This document shows positions 22,207 through 34,590 of a stretch of 64,000 bases of DNA, one piece after another. This stretch comes from Torymus aiolomorphi (lineage: Eukaryota; Arthropoda; Insecta; Hymenoptera; Torymidae). Location of the stretch: positions 207,632,297 to 207,696,296 of the forward strand of contig CM070874.1 in the NCBI GenBank assembly GCA_036365515.1. Direction: 5' to 3'. The position numbers and the translations under genes were made by a program. A model generated the notes under the pieces. That model saw only the letters and a program-made list of their open reading frames with translations, did no database searches and was not told the origin of the DNA. Position 1 is the first letter of the stretch; each line of letters opens with the position of its first letter.

Positions 22207-24732
22207 CGTATTACCAAATATAATCACGGCCTCCAAAGGAATAATGGCCAGACTCAAAGAAGGTTGAGTTTCTACGATTTTATTTCATTTAAATATGGTT
22301 GCCAAACTGTTATTTTACTAAAAAGATGGTCTACATTCAGATATGATCTGGCACTTTCCAACGCAAGACTATTATTTTTGAACAAATGCAGACGTGAAGA
22401 GGTTACGCCGACACATATAGCTAATAGCTACACACGTAGGTTTAAGTTTAACAGTAATTTATGTCATCGACAATACAGTTCTAATATCAAGGTTCAAAGT
22501 AAAAAATTACTTAAATTAGAAATTAATGATCTGTATGTCCACATTAATTTTGTTAGAAAGCGTCTCATTGCGATTGTCTATATTATGAATACTCTTAAAA
22601 TTAATCTTTGTACTCTAGATAATTTCAAAAATTTTATCGAAATTAAAAGTCAAAATATTTTTCAAAAATTAGAGACAAAATTGAACAAGAAATTTGACAC
22701 GTTAGTTAGATATAAAAGAAATAACACAACGGTTTTATCTCACAAGAATAAAGAAAAGTGGATTAAAAACTTTTCTGACATTCAGATTCCACAGCAAGTT
22801 ATGAACATTGTTTCCTTAGGTGATAAATACAATTTAACTTCCTCTTTTTCTAAAAAAGATATTATCACATCGATAAAAAATTTGGAATCCACCTTTAAAA
22901 ACCAAAACACAGTTCCCATACAAGACCTCAGAGAAATATTAATTAAGAATATTGAATCAGTTAGTAACCGTCCACAATTGTTCACAAAATATACCAAAGA
23001 ACTATCCAAAGATTTAAAATTCACGATACAATTTTGTAAGGATAATCCTGGAATCTTTTTTACTCGTGCGGATAAGGGTAATTTGACTGTATGCCTTAAT
23101 AGAGAAGAATATAAATCCAAAATGAAACTTCTACTTAGTGATACTAAGACTTACAAAATTATAAAAAGAAATCCTTTAAAATCCTTACAGCCCAAAGTTC
23201 ACAATATTTTATCTCAACTTAACAATAATAATTTTCTAGATTTCAAATATAACAATGACAGTTTAACTCAGACCAATACTGTCCTTCCGAAAGCATATGC
23301 ACTACCGAAAATACATAAAGTAGATACTCCACTTAGACCTATCATCTCTACTATTAATAGTCCTACTAACTTTTTATCTAAAATTATTGATAGAGATCTC
23401 AAAAAATGTATCAAAATACCCTCTTCACATATCAACAATAGTTTTGAACTTAAAGAAAAATTAGATTCTCTCACAATTCCTTCAGGCTACAGTTTGATCT
23501 CACTAGACGTTTCTTCTTTATTTACTAATATCCCAACTGAGTTGGGTATTAACAGTTTTGATAAACGTTTCCATCAAATTCATTTGAATTCTAAGATCCC
23601 CTTCACCGATATTATTGATACAATTAACTTTCTGTTTAAGCATACTTTCTTTCAATTCGATAATGTTATCTATCAACAAATCTTTGGCACACCAATGGGC
23701 TCTCCAATTTCCCCTCTTTTTGCAGATTTAGTTATGGAGGACTTAGAGACTGAATGTCTTAAGGTCCTTGCTGAAAAATACAACTGCACACCACTTTTTT
23801 ACTATAGATATGTAGACGATACTATTTTATGTATTAAAAAAGAACATTTGAATTTAGTCTTAGAAGTTTTCAATAGTTATAATAGCCATTTACAATTTAC
23901 TCATGAAACAGAAATTAACAATAGCATTTCCTTCCTAGATTTATCGTTGTCAATTGATAATAACAAAATTATAACTAATTGGTACCAGAAACCATCCTGT
24001 TCTGGTAGAATTTTAAATTATAACTCGAATCACACTACACAGTTGAAACGTAATATTGTTTATAATTTAATTGATAGAGCCTTGTTATTGTCTCATGCCT
24101 CTTTTCACAATACGAATTTCAAAATTGTCAAAAATATTTTGATAGAGAATGATTATCCAGAGAGCTTTATACATTCATGTATGGCGGAACGCATTCGCAA
24201 ACTTAAGTATAAAACTCGTTGTCCATAGAATAACAATAGTGTCTTGCCAAACCTTTCAATTTCACTTCCGTTTCACGAACAATTTTTCTATTCTTGTCAA
24301 TTTGCTTTTCGTAAGTTCAATATTCGTTGTGTCCCATTGATGAGTCGAAAACTCAACAACATTGTAAAACTAGGGAAGGACAAACCAGAAAAATGGATGG
24401 AAACAAATATTGTGTATAAATTTCAATGTGATAGTTGTCCAGCGACGTATATTGGCCAAACTAAAAGAAATTTAAAGAAAAGAATAGATGAGCATAAAAA
24501 GACATCTTTAGAAAAATTGCTTCCTATTCCAGAACATTTAAATGAAAATCCTTCGCATAATTTTGACTTCGATAATGTACAGATTTTAGATAGGGAGATC
24601 AATAAACACAAAAGATTAGTTTCTGAAATGATTCATATCAATACACATAGTCACACCATTAATAGGCAAGAAGATACGCAATTTTTAAGTAAACAATATC
24701 ATAGAATTTATAGATTCCTTACGGACAGATAA
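22195..24732 (+). pseudogene. Penelope reverse transcriptase with GIY-YIG endonuclease, long copy B
   Basis: The frame from the ATG at 22,195 runs 677 codons to a TAG at 24,226 and continues in the same frame to 24,732 (about 845 codons in all, the usual Penelope length). The N-terminal region is basic. RT boxes follow: LRPIISTINSPTNFLSKIID (about residue 380), SLDVSSLFTNIP, GTPMGSPISPLFADL and YRYVDDTILCI. The endonuclease lies after the stop (CDSCPATYIGQTKRNLKKR, EHK). The TAG stands where copy A has CAG, a single C-to-T change, so the predicted product would lose the endonuclease. Penelope proteins nick DNA and reverse-transcribe their RNA at the break. The start lies at the end of pLTR 2, and an upstream start cannot be excluded. 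Confidence 0.9.
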
Positions 24733-24871
24733 TTATTTACAAACCTTTTATTCATAATATTCAAATTCTCAATTACTTAAAATTTTTTAATTAATTTTCT
24801 CAGGTTAATAATCTTTATCATATTTATTTAAAATTCTTGTCAAATTTACTTATAAAAATCAGTATCTACTT
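24733..24871 (+). other. Penelope 3' UTR
   Basis: AT-rich sequence between the ORF end and pLTR 3; the same sequence is found in reverse at 20,206-20,342 after copy A. No further feature. Confidence 0.7.
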
Positions 24872-25387
24872 ATTCTATGTAATTTTGTTTAATTATCATT
24901 TGTTGATGTACCGTTGTAATGTTATTTAAATATGTAGAAAAATTTCATTTGCCTAGATATTCATACGCGTGGTAATTACAGTTTTCTTGGTTACCCGTTT
25001 TCTATTATACTTGTAACTCTCGATACAGTATGACTTGTGTATACAGTATGACCTGATAATATTGTCTCACTATGTATATATATTAAGTATGGATCGCTAA
25101 GTTTTGACGAGAGAATCTTTTTCTCTGAATTTATTTGACCACTATGTGATCGACTAATTTTTATTAGTTTATGTTTATGGTATGTTAGTAATATAACACC
25201 TTTTGGCAATCATTGTTAACTTTTATCTAATTGTTTATATATATATTTGTATTTTTCAAATTTTAATAAAGATCTGAAGAGGCTGAGAACCATATCAGCG
25301 AAACGTTATCTATTTTATATGAAGATGTTTTAATTCTTAGTAATTTTTGGGTAAACTCTGTCAACTTTGAAAAAATTTTCCTTTATT
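24872..25387 (+). repeat. Penelope pLTR 3 (3' end)
   Basis: Starts TTCTATGTAATTTTG and ends AATTTTCCTTTATT, directly followed by the right 13-bp target duplication (25,388-25,400). It is nearly identical to pLTR 2 and lacks its last 30 or so bases. Confidence 0.85.
25270..25311 (+). ncRNA. Hammerhead ribozyme in pLTR 3
   Basis: Same elements as at 22,069: AGAT, CTGAAGA, GCTGA/TCAGC, GAAAC GTT, ATCT. Two hammerheads in direct orientation on the copy B transcript (22,069 and 25,270) could release a unit-length RNA if active. Confidence 0.85.
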
Positions 25388-25431
25388 AATATCTTTTTCA
25401 AGTCATTTGGAGATATATATACAGATTTGGA

Positions 25432-25433
<2 letters not shown>

Positions 25434-25522
<89 letters not shown>
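25434..25522. repeat. (AT)n microsatellite
   Basis: About 88 bp of uninterrupted AT. The Gypsy 5' LTR begins 21 bases beyond it, and another (AT)n array (34,013-34,077) abuts the other end of that element, so the Gypsy element inserted into an AT-repeat locus. Confidence 0.95.
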
Positions 25523-25524
<2 letters not shown>

Positions 25525-25542
25525 CCATGTCTTATATATATA

Positions 25543-26865
<1,323 letters not shown>

Positions 26866-26867
26866 TG

Positions 26868-26884
26868 GCGCCCTTAACGTGTGG
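26868..26884 (+). other. Gypsy primer binding site
   Basis: TGGCGCCCTTAACGTG lies two bases after the LTR. The first eight bases equal the start of PBS sequences complementary to tRNA-Lys used by several Gypsy elements; the rest differs, so the primer tRNA is only a suggestion. Confidence 0.6.
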
Positions 26885-27601
26885 ATACACGGATACCTGC
26901 CACCGACGAGCGTGCGGGAAATTAGATTGGGAGAAAGACTTTTTCTCTGGTTTTTTTTTCCTCTAAAAATCGGGATTAGAAGTTAAAATTAGGAATTTGA
27001 CCGAATCCAATCAGGTTTTTTTCTACGGATTGTAGAATCGGGTGGTGCGGATAACCGCGACACGCCGCATACGAAAATTTCGCGAGCGCGCGATAAACCA
27101 CGAGTGTAAGCGTGTGTGTGCGCGAGCGATAAACATCGCCTTCTTAGGCGAAAGACCAGCATATACAAGCTGAGTATAGTAAACATTGACGGGACGACGA
27201 GAGTTTAACTTTTAATTGCCCTTACTTTTGTCGCGTTAGTTAATAAAATAACTAGCGAATTAAAAAAAAAAAAAAAAAAAATTTAATTAAATACTAATTA
27301 GATAGTCGAAATAGAAAATTAGTATTCCTTTTCGGCGATTTTTACCGAAGAGAATAAAGGCGACAGAAGGAAGCGGTTCGTCGTCTCTCAGCGGTGGTAG
27401 AGAGATTGTTAGCCACAACTGAGAGTCGAACCGGAATAAACACACACACGCACTTGATCGGAGTATACCTGATAGGAAAAAAAATTACTTTGTATATTTT
27501 TTTTGTTGTATTTTTGGTGCGCCCATTCGATACGCGAACGTACTCGTTTAGCCACGCACAGGTATACTCCGGGAGAGGTTTATTTGTAAAGAAACGAAAC
27601 G
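26885..27601 (+). other. Gypsy untranslated leader
   Basis: The region between the PBS and the gag start has no supported gene. It includes a poly-A run near 27,263. Small frames here have no recognised motif. Confidence 0.5.
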
Positions 27602-29460
27602 ATGGGAGAGTCTGCAGCCAAAGTCATCGAAAATTGGTGCAGATGACTCACCGAGGACGAGACACTGCGCTATACGCAAGCGTTCGAACTGAAGACAAGC
27701 GGCGAAACGTTCCTGAAGCTAGAGCGCATCCGTAAGTGGCTGACAGGCGACTACGATCCAGAGGATTTTGAAGGCGTAGCCGCCGCTGACGAGCATTCCG
27801 CGTGGGTGGAACGCGCAAATGCTCGCCGCACGTTCCTGGATCGAACGTCCGGTTCGGAACACGACATATCGTGGACAAACTCCACGTCGGACGAACCGCA
27901 CCCGCTCGAGATTTTAAAAACGGACGGGCTAGTCCAGAGAAATCTCGAGCGCAGTCGCGAATGGGCATCAAACGCGACCACAGTCGACAGCGAAGAGGAA
28001 ACCACGGGCCAGGGTGACACCACCAACAATGAGGCTGAGGAGAGCGGACGAGTCACGGCCATGAAAGGACCGGCAATGTTCGAACTGTCAATGGCGGACG
28101 GCACGACACTGGAAGTGCCAACCGATTGGGCCGTATACATGGCCGCGGTTGACAAGAAAATTCGGCAATTCGAAGAGTCGACGCGGATCCTAGCTGCCAA
28201 CTCAACTCAGCATCCAAACGCGAACAGCTCTTGCCGGGAGAGCGCCGAAGCAATGCGGCGAGTGACGTTCACGGACATCACGCCTGCCCGCCGTAATGAA
28301 GAGAATCTACAAGAAGAGGCTCAGTTGAGAGGCCTGTCCTCTCGGCTAGACATCGGCGGACGGGGACTGCCGACCCCAATATAGCAGCCCAGTTCGAGGC
28401 CTCGACAGCCTCCGGCCAGTTGAATCGACTGACTCTGAGATAAGGCGAGAACCGAGAGGAAAGTCGATGCCAGGATCGTTCGAAGAATCGAACCACTCGA
28501 CAGGCGGCGGACTCCGAGATATCGGCCAAGTAGTGCGCCGATGGGGATTCAAGTTCGCCGGCGATCCTGGCGAAAGCATCGACACCTTCCCCGAGCTAGT
28601 CGAGGAAAATTGGGAACTCGCCAAGCTTACGGAAGGGGAAATACTGAGTGCCCTTCCGGAGCTATTCGTCGGTGTAGCCGGTACCTGGGTGCGATCCAAC
28701 AGATGGATATCGCCGATACGGCGATAGAGCGGCATGACGGACCGTGTACAGCAACGGCTGAGGCACGAGGTCGCTTTGCGAACGCAAGGACCGAAAGAGT
28801 CCGTGCGTGATTACGTTACGTGCTTCGAAGCAATGATGCGGAAGATGGAGCCACTGCCGACGCTCGACTTCAAGCTGGGTACGCTACACCGGAACTTAAA
28901 GCCGCGACTGCAGCAAGTCATTCGATGAAGCGACTTCGAAGACATTGAGACATTGCTGGATTTAGCAATGGAGGCGGAGCTTGCAGCGGACGCGAAAAAG
29001 TCCTTCAAGCCTCCGCCGCCACCGGAGTCGTGCGTACAAACCCCACAAATCGGCTCCGCCTAAGGTGAAGGCCGCGGCGGTAGAGACAAAGCTGCCGCCG
29101 ACTCCACCGCCACCGAAAACGCCGACAATAGATGAAACGATCGAGCGGTTCGCGAAGGTGATCTTGGAGGGGATGCAACACATGAATCAGAAGTAACCGC
29201 CCCCTCCTCCACCTGCACCCCCGTCGACGCGAAACCGGAGCGGAGAGAAAGGGCCCTGGAGAAAGAAGAGTAGCTCCAAACGCCCCAACAGGAAGACGAG
29301 TAGAAGGGGCGAGAAATCAAACTCCAGCAGCGATTCGAGCGAAGAAGACCGAGCCAAGAGGTCGCCAAGGAGGACAGGCGAACCGAGCGCACCGGCGCCG
29401 GGAGCATTCAGCTGTTATGGATGCGGCGCTCCCGGAGAAATTCGCCGAAATTGCCCGAAG
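27602..29460 (+). pseudogene. Gypsy gag, broken
   Basis: The ATG at 27,602 starts MGESAAKVIENWCR, followed at once by an in-frame TGA (27,644). The same frame is then open to a TAG at 28,382-28,384. A shifted frame (28,467-28,727) and the next (28,734-28,928) carry the capsid-like part, including LRTQGPKESVRDYVTCFEAM, the usual insect Gypsy gag signature. Proline-rich sequence follows. A zinc knuckle at 29,412-29,460 reads CYGCGAPGEIRRNC, in which the expected His is Glu. Gag would assemble the particle. Stops, frameshifts and the lost knuckle histidine show decay. Confidence 0.75.
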
Positions 29461-30800
29461 TGCGCGGAAAACGTACCGCAGGCGAAGTAAGCGGGGTTTC
29501 CGCTTCGTCTACTGAAGTTCCCGCAATAAATCCGGATGCCGCAGCCGAGCATATAACGGCTGAGCCGGCAGCCGAGCACGAGCAGGAATCACGGTGGTGG
29601 CTACAGGTGGCGATCGGAAATTACAGGCTCCGCGCCCTCTACGATACGGGAGCTTCACGCACCGTAATGGGGGCGGTCAGACTACAGCTCGCCTCCGCGT
29701 TAGGGCGACCTTTAATGCCGAGCTACGGTCGCCGGGCTAAAGTCGTCGGAGGACAGACGGCGACGATCGCCGGTTACGTCGAGCTGCCGTTCGAGGTAGC
29801 TGGCGTAAAGCAAGACATTCGGGTAGCGGTGCTGCCGGATGACAAAGTGGATTGTTACTTGGACGCAAACTTTGTCAGAGCCTTCGGTACGATCCACGAC
29901 CCCATCAACAACCAGTTGATCGTGAGCGCGGCGGATAAGCGCGTAGACTTGGAAGTCGCGGGGGTCTCATCCGTCGAGGCGCTAGAGGTATCGTCGATCG
30001 GCCTCGAAGACGTCTCGGATGAACAGCGGCAGGAGATGGCAGAGCTGGTAGGCCGAATTCTCGGCGGAGAGGACCAAGCTCTCGGCCGCACTACGTGGGC
30101 GAGCCACCACATTGAAGTGGGGAGCGCACGCCCCGTGAAGCAGCGTTACTACCCGGTGTCCAAGAAACTCGAAGAGGATATGCACCGTCAAGTGATCGAG
30201 ATGCTCGAATCCGGGGTAATCGAGGCCTCTACGAGCGCGTGCTCTAGCCCCGTCGTCATGATACGGAAAAGCAACGACAAGTACCGTTTCTGTATCGATT
30301 TCCGTAAATTGAACGCGGTTTCGAAGGCAGACGCGTATCCGCTGCCGTACATGGACGCGATATTGCGCAAGCTGAAGAGCGCGAAGTACAACTCGACACT
30401 TACCCTAAGCTCGGCGTACCACCAGATTCCGCTGACGCCGGAATCGAAGGAGCTGACGGCATTCACAGTGCCCGGATTGAGCCTGTATCAGTTCACGAGA
30501 ATGCCGTACGACCTATCTCAGGCCGGAGCGACGTTTCAACGCCTTGTGGACAAAGTCATCGGCGCCGAGATCGAGCCGTACGCCTTCTCGTATCTCGATG
30601 ATATCATCATCGCGACAGAGACGTAGGAGGAGCACCTGAAATGGCTCGAGCACGTGCTAAAGCGCGTCAAAGAGGCCGGGTTGACGATCAACCGCGAGAA
30701 AAGTGTGTTTGGCAAGACCGAAGCCAAATATCTCGGTGTGCTCGTCAACCGGGACGGATTCCGGCCGGATCCTGATAAGATCGAGCCGATGATGAACTTT
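29421..30800 (+). pseudogene. Gypsy pol: protease and partial reverse transcriptase
   Basis: The 401-codon frame (29,421-30,626) holds the aspartic protease box LYDTGASRTVMG near residue 75 and RT from about residue 225, with RFCIDFRKLNAVSKADAYPLP, a box reading TLTLSSAYHQIPL, FTRMPYDLSQAGATFQRL and FSYLDDIII. In the third of these a Thr stands where the first catalytic Asp is normally found, while the YLDD pair is kept. A TAG at 30,624 ends the frame, but homology continues in frame (EEHLKWLEHVLKRVKEAG) to about 30,800, where the nested element begins. RNase H and integrase are absent. The enzyme is inactive on several counts. Confidence 0.85.
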
Positions 30801-30802
30801 CC

Positions 30803-33159
30803 GATGATGCTAACTCCATAAAGCGTCTATCTGAGGAGTTATCTCTCCAGATAGTTCAGCATGGGCCAACTCACCACACTCCAACGTCTCACACATGGAT
30901 TGATGTAATACTGACAGACAGTTGCGATGTTATACTAAATCACAATAACGAGTGGCTGCCCAGTTTTGGCAAGCACTGTGTCATTGATGTAACCATTAAT
31001 ATATTTTCTCCTGCACCTGTAACAGGCTCCTTCTCTTACAGGAACTTTAAAAGCATCGACAGTGCTTCTCTTGTTGACATCTTGTCTTGCCACGACTGGA
31101 CAGATACAAACTTAATTGAAGCCGATTTGGAGAGTGCTTTAAATATACTCAATGAAAATCTAAATACAGCAATTAACGAATTAGCGCCTTTAAAAACAGT
31201 ATCTCAAAAGAAAAAATATGCTCCCTGGTTTGGTCCTGAGTTGAGGCAGCTCGTCGACAAGCGTAATGCTACGCACAGTCGCTATAAGCGTACTGGGCGT
31301 GCGGAGCTGCTCGGCGAGTTTCTTCGGCTCACCAATGAGGTCGACGTTCGCATTGAACAAGAGCGTACATCCTTCCTGCACAAACATCTGTCAGACGCTC
31401 TTGATGATAATAAGAATATTTGGAAGGAGATGCGGAACCTCGGCCTCCTACCCAAGAGTGCTGAAGAGGAGTTGCATGGTTTTAAGCCGGAGGAACTGAA
31501 CGTTCACTTCGCGGGGATATCCATCTCTCCACTTGAAAATATCGAAGAAGCAAAGGACATTATCTGATCTGCAAGCGATGACGGCTTCTCATTCAGACCA
31601 GTAAATTTATGCGAAGTTGTCCTTGCTATATCACACTTTTCCTCGCAAGCAAGAGGAGTTTATGGGGTTCCCCAAGAGGTGATCGTGAAAGCAGTCCCGG
31701 CTATCGGAGAGTTCATTGTAGGTGTCTTCAACACCTCTTTTCCAAGAGGAATTTTCCCGAGCATCTGGAAGCAGGCACGAGTCATTGCTCTAAAGAAAAA
31801 TGCTTCTCCATCCAATTCGGCTGATTTTCGCCCCATAGCGTTGCTCTGCTTCCTGTCCAAGGTGCTTGAGAAGATTGCTCATGGACAAATCATGGAGTAT
31901 TTGAACAAAAATAACTTACTTGATCCCCTCCAAACCGGTTTCAGAAAACATCACAGCACACAAACGGCACCTATTAAACTTACTGATGACGTACGCATGG
32001 CCATCGACAGAAGAGAGGTGACACTCTTACTACTCTTTGACTTCAGCAAGGCGTTTGACACCATATCGCCTACTAAACTACTTCGCAAGCTGAAAGAGCT
32101 GGGGTTCGCACGGTCAGCGCTCCTGTGGGTAAAATCTTATTTACAGGGTCGCTCCCAAATGGTAACCTCGAGCAAAAATGGAAACTCCGATTGGTTGGAA
32201 ACAAACTTAGGAGTACCTCAGGGGTCTGTCCTGGGTCCCTTGCTCTTTAGCCTCTATGTCAACGACTTACATAAGATACTAAATGGACAGACGACGAAGC
32301 ACATCTTCTATGCAGACGATCTCCAGATATATCTTCACATAGCCAAAGATAAAATTCTGGAAGTTATTGAACAACTTGCTGTTGCGGCGCGACGGGTAGC
32401 TGACTGGGCGGGGGGCTTCGGCCTGCATCTTAACGCTAGCAAAACGAAGGCTATTGTATTTGGATCCAGAAAAAATGTCAATGACATTGAGTTAAGAAAC
32501 TTGGCTGGTGTTGAGGTTCAGGACGGCATCTTCGTCCCTTTTAGTGGCACAGTCGTGAGTCTTGGTGTTACATTGGATAGCAAACTCTCTTGGAAACCGC
32601 ACATTGATGTATTAACTAAAAAAGTTAATAAAGCCCTGTATAGTTTGCGGTTTATCAGGGCGTGTACCACTGAGACGCTTCGCATGCGGTTGGTTGAATC
32701 ACTTATACAGCCGCACATTGACTGCTGCACGGTGGTATACTTAGACGCTACGGACGAACAACGTATACGAATACAGCGACTTAGCAATTCGTGTGTGAGA
32801 TATATTTTTGGGGTGAGGAGAGATGAACACATCACCCCCTACCGGAAACGTCTGGACTGGCTTCGTACTGACTCGCGCAGGCAGTACTTCCAAGCCATTT
32901 CATTATATAAGATAACCAGGTTACATGAACCTTCATACCTCGCGTCCTTTTTCACCGAGAAAAAGTCCAGACTGCCCGGTAGGAGGACACGCCTGAACTA
33001 CAAATTCCCAAGGTGAGCACCTCGACAGGTTTCAATGCCTTCCAAGTTCAAGGTGCCCAGTTTTGGAACAGGCTCCCTCCTTCCCTACGTCACCTTCCAT
33101 CCTTGTCATGCTTTAAGAGAGCGGTACGCCGACATCTTCTCGAGCTCGATGCCTAGCCC
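30803..33159 (+). pseudogene. Non-LTR endonuclease (C-terminal part) and reverse transcriptase
   Basis: One reading frame runs from 30,803 through the end of an exonuclease-endonuclease-phosphatase domain (SHTWIDVILTDS, GKHCVIDVTI). It has an in-frame TGA at 31,565 and continues into RT (31,679-33,016) with FRPIALLCFLSKVLEKIAHG, LLFDFSKAFDTI (catalytic Asp), GVPQGSVLGPLLFSLYVNDL and IFYADDLQIYLH (both catalytic Asp). After TGA at 33,014 a shifted frame reads GFNAFQVQGAQFWNRLPPSL to a stop at about 33,159, the usual C-terminus of this group. RT itself looks intact, but the 5' truncation, one stop and one frameshift inactivate the copy. The clade is judged from motif style only. Confidence 0.85.
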
Positions 33160-33553
33160 TCCTATCTGGCGGTGGAGGCGTCAGCACATTTGAGAACAAC
33201 TCCATCATTGTACACCAACGATGTTTTCTAATTTATTCTATGTTATTTTGTACTTCGTTATTTTGTACTTCGTTATTTTGTAATTCGTTTTAATGGAGTT
33301 TGACACTGGCTCTTTGCAATCAAAATGTGATATTTTAACCGACTGTGTACGCTATTCATTCGTAATGCAATTACTAGTTTAAAAACCTTGACCAAATCAA
33401 GAATGTCTTTATTAGAATATTCTATTTTATTTATTTATCAAAATTTTATCTACATGATAAAAATTTTAATAATATTAAGTTTTGTAAGTTCTATGTATAT
33501 TTTACATTGTATATTTTATATTTCTGCCATTATTTGGTAAATAAAGGTTTATC
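33160..33553 (+). other. 3' UTR of the CR1/jockey-like element
   Basis: Non-coding, with a small tandem repeat of TATTTTGTACTTCGT near 33,240 and the polyadenylation-like AATAAAGG near 33,541 followed by a TATC tail. Confidence 0.65.
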
Positions 33554-33554
33554 T

Positions 33555-34011
33555 ATCTATCTCTCTCTCTCACTCCTACGCGAGCAGTCCGGCTGTTGCA
33601 GAGGATCGGCCGGTGTCTCTCTCTCTCCCTCTCACTCGGCCGCGGTAGCTGCTGACGGCGTCTCTCTCTCTCTTCCTGCTTCGCAAGCTACGCTGCTGCG
33701 CCGCGCTCTCGCTCACTCTCTCGGCTGCACTTTCCTGTACTCGCGTTCACTGGTTCGCACTCTTCTCTCTCTCTATCTCTCTCTCTCAGTGAGGGCTATT
33801 GCTCGCGGCGATGGCCGAAACGATACTGCCTGCCTGTTCCTTCGTCGGCACGCGCGATCATCTCTCGGGTTTTGCCCTTCGCGCAAGGTTGAGAGATGTT
33901 TACCTCTTACGTATTTGTGCGTGCCGTCGCGGTGTGCTGAGACTAGCCTCGAGTCTCATCAGCGCACACCGATATGCACACACATGCGCGCACGCGCACG
34001 AGCCGTCCGTT

Positions 34012-34014
<3 letters not shown>
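33555..34014 (+). repeat. Partial 3' LTR of the Gypsy element
   Basis: Collinear with 26,335-26,791 of the 5' LTR, with scattered substitutions and a much shorter CT tract. It ends CCGTTACA, the inverse of the LTR start TGTAACGG, directly before (AT)n. Confidence 0.8.

Positions 34015-34078
<64 letters not shown>
34013..34078. repeat. (AT)n microsatellite
   Basis: About 64 bp of AT repeat abutting the end of the Gypsy 3' LTR. Confidence 0.95.
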
Positions 34079-34081
<3 letters not shown>

Positions 34082-34310
34082 TGTATAACGTTAGTTCCCA
34101 GGTCCCCATGTTACTGTATACCTATACGTGACTAAAGAAATAATGTCTCTTATGGGGGCCGATGTCCTCAAAACTGATGTTAAACATATGTAGATTCAGG
34201 GACTGTCCCCAAAACTAACAAATGTCCCCGAAACCAACGTTAAACATCTGGAATGTCCTGGAAACTAACATAAAACATAAATATATATATATATATATTC
34301 CCGTGTCTGG
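34079..34310. repeat. Short degenerate repeats near GTCCCCAAAACTAAC
   Basis: Words close to TGTCCCCAAAACTAAC and ACATAAAACAT recur four to five times, ending in a short AT tract (34,281-34,298). Non-coding. Confidence 0.45.
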
Positions 34311-34590
34311 GCGACGACGACCTAACCTTACACATCTTATTTACATACACAGATGTTACAAATGTTATTATATCGTCGTGAGTTAGTTTAAAATTAAAAT
34401 TAGTTAATTAATATATATTCAAAGATCTCAAGTAGTCAACTGATGATAGAAGAATTCATCTATTCATATATCAATCAACGGGGATTTCATTAGATAAGTA
34501 TTGAACAGCAAAATATTAAATGGCTACAATCATTTTAAAAAAATTGATACTTTGTGTGAATTTTTTTTATATTTACAGATTATACAAGAT
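34310..34590. repeat. Dispersed segment, second copy of 19,380-19,640
   Basis: It shares ACGACCTAACCTTACAC, the GTCAACTGATGATAGAAGAA region and AAAAAATTGATACTTTGTGT with the left copy, at moderate identity. Non-coding. Confidence 0.55.

Larger units (their letters stand above)
19643..25400. mobile_element. Penelope-like element, inverted partial plus long copy
   Basis: The 13-bp sequence AATATCTTTTTCA flanks the whole at 19,643-19,655 and 25,388-25,400, so the complex probably arose in one insertion. The order is: pLTR (minus), 3' half of the ORF (minus), pLTR (plus), long ORF (plus), 3' UTR, pLTR (plus). A truncated inverted copy head-to-head with a long copy is a known Penelope arrangement. 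The two coding copies are nearly identical, implying a young insertion. Each pLTR carries a hammerhead ribozyme motif. Confidence 0.9.
30800..33555 (+). mobile_element. CR1/jockey-group non-LTR retrotransposon, 5'-truncated
   Basis: It begins inside the endonuclease domain at about 30,803 and ends with AATAAAGG followed by a short TATC repeat that runs into the host CT tract at 33,553. It has RT, a C-terminal region and a 3' UTR of about 400 bp. Insertion went with loss of the rest of Gypsy pol and the first part of the 3' LTR, so a deletion accompanied or followed it. Confidence 0.8.
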
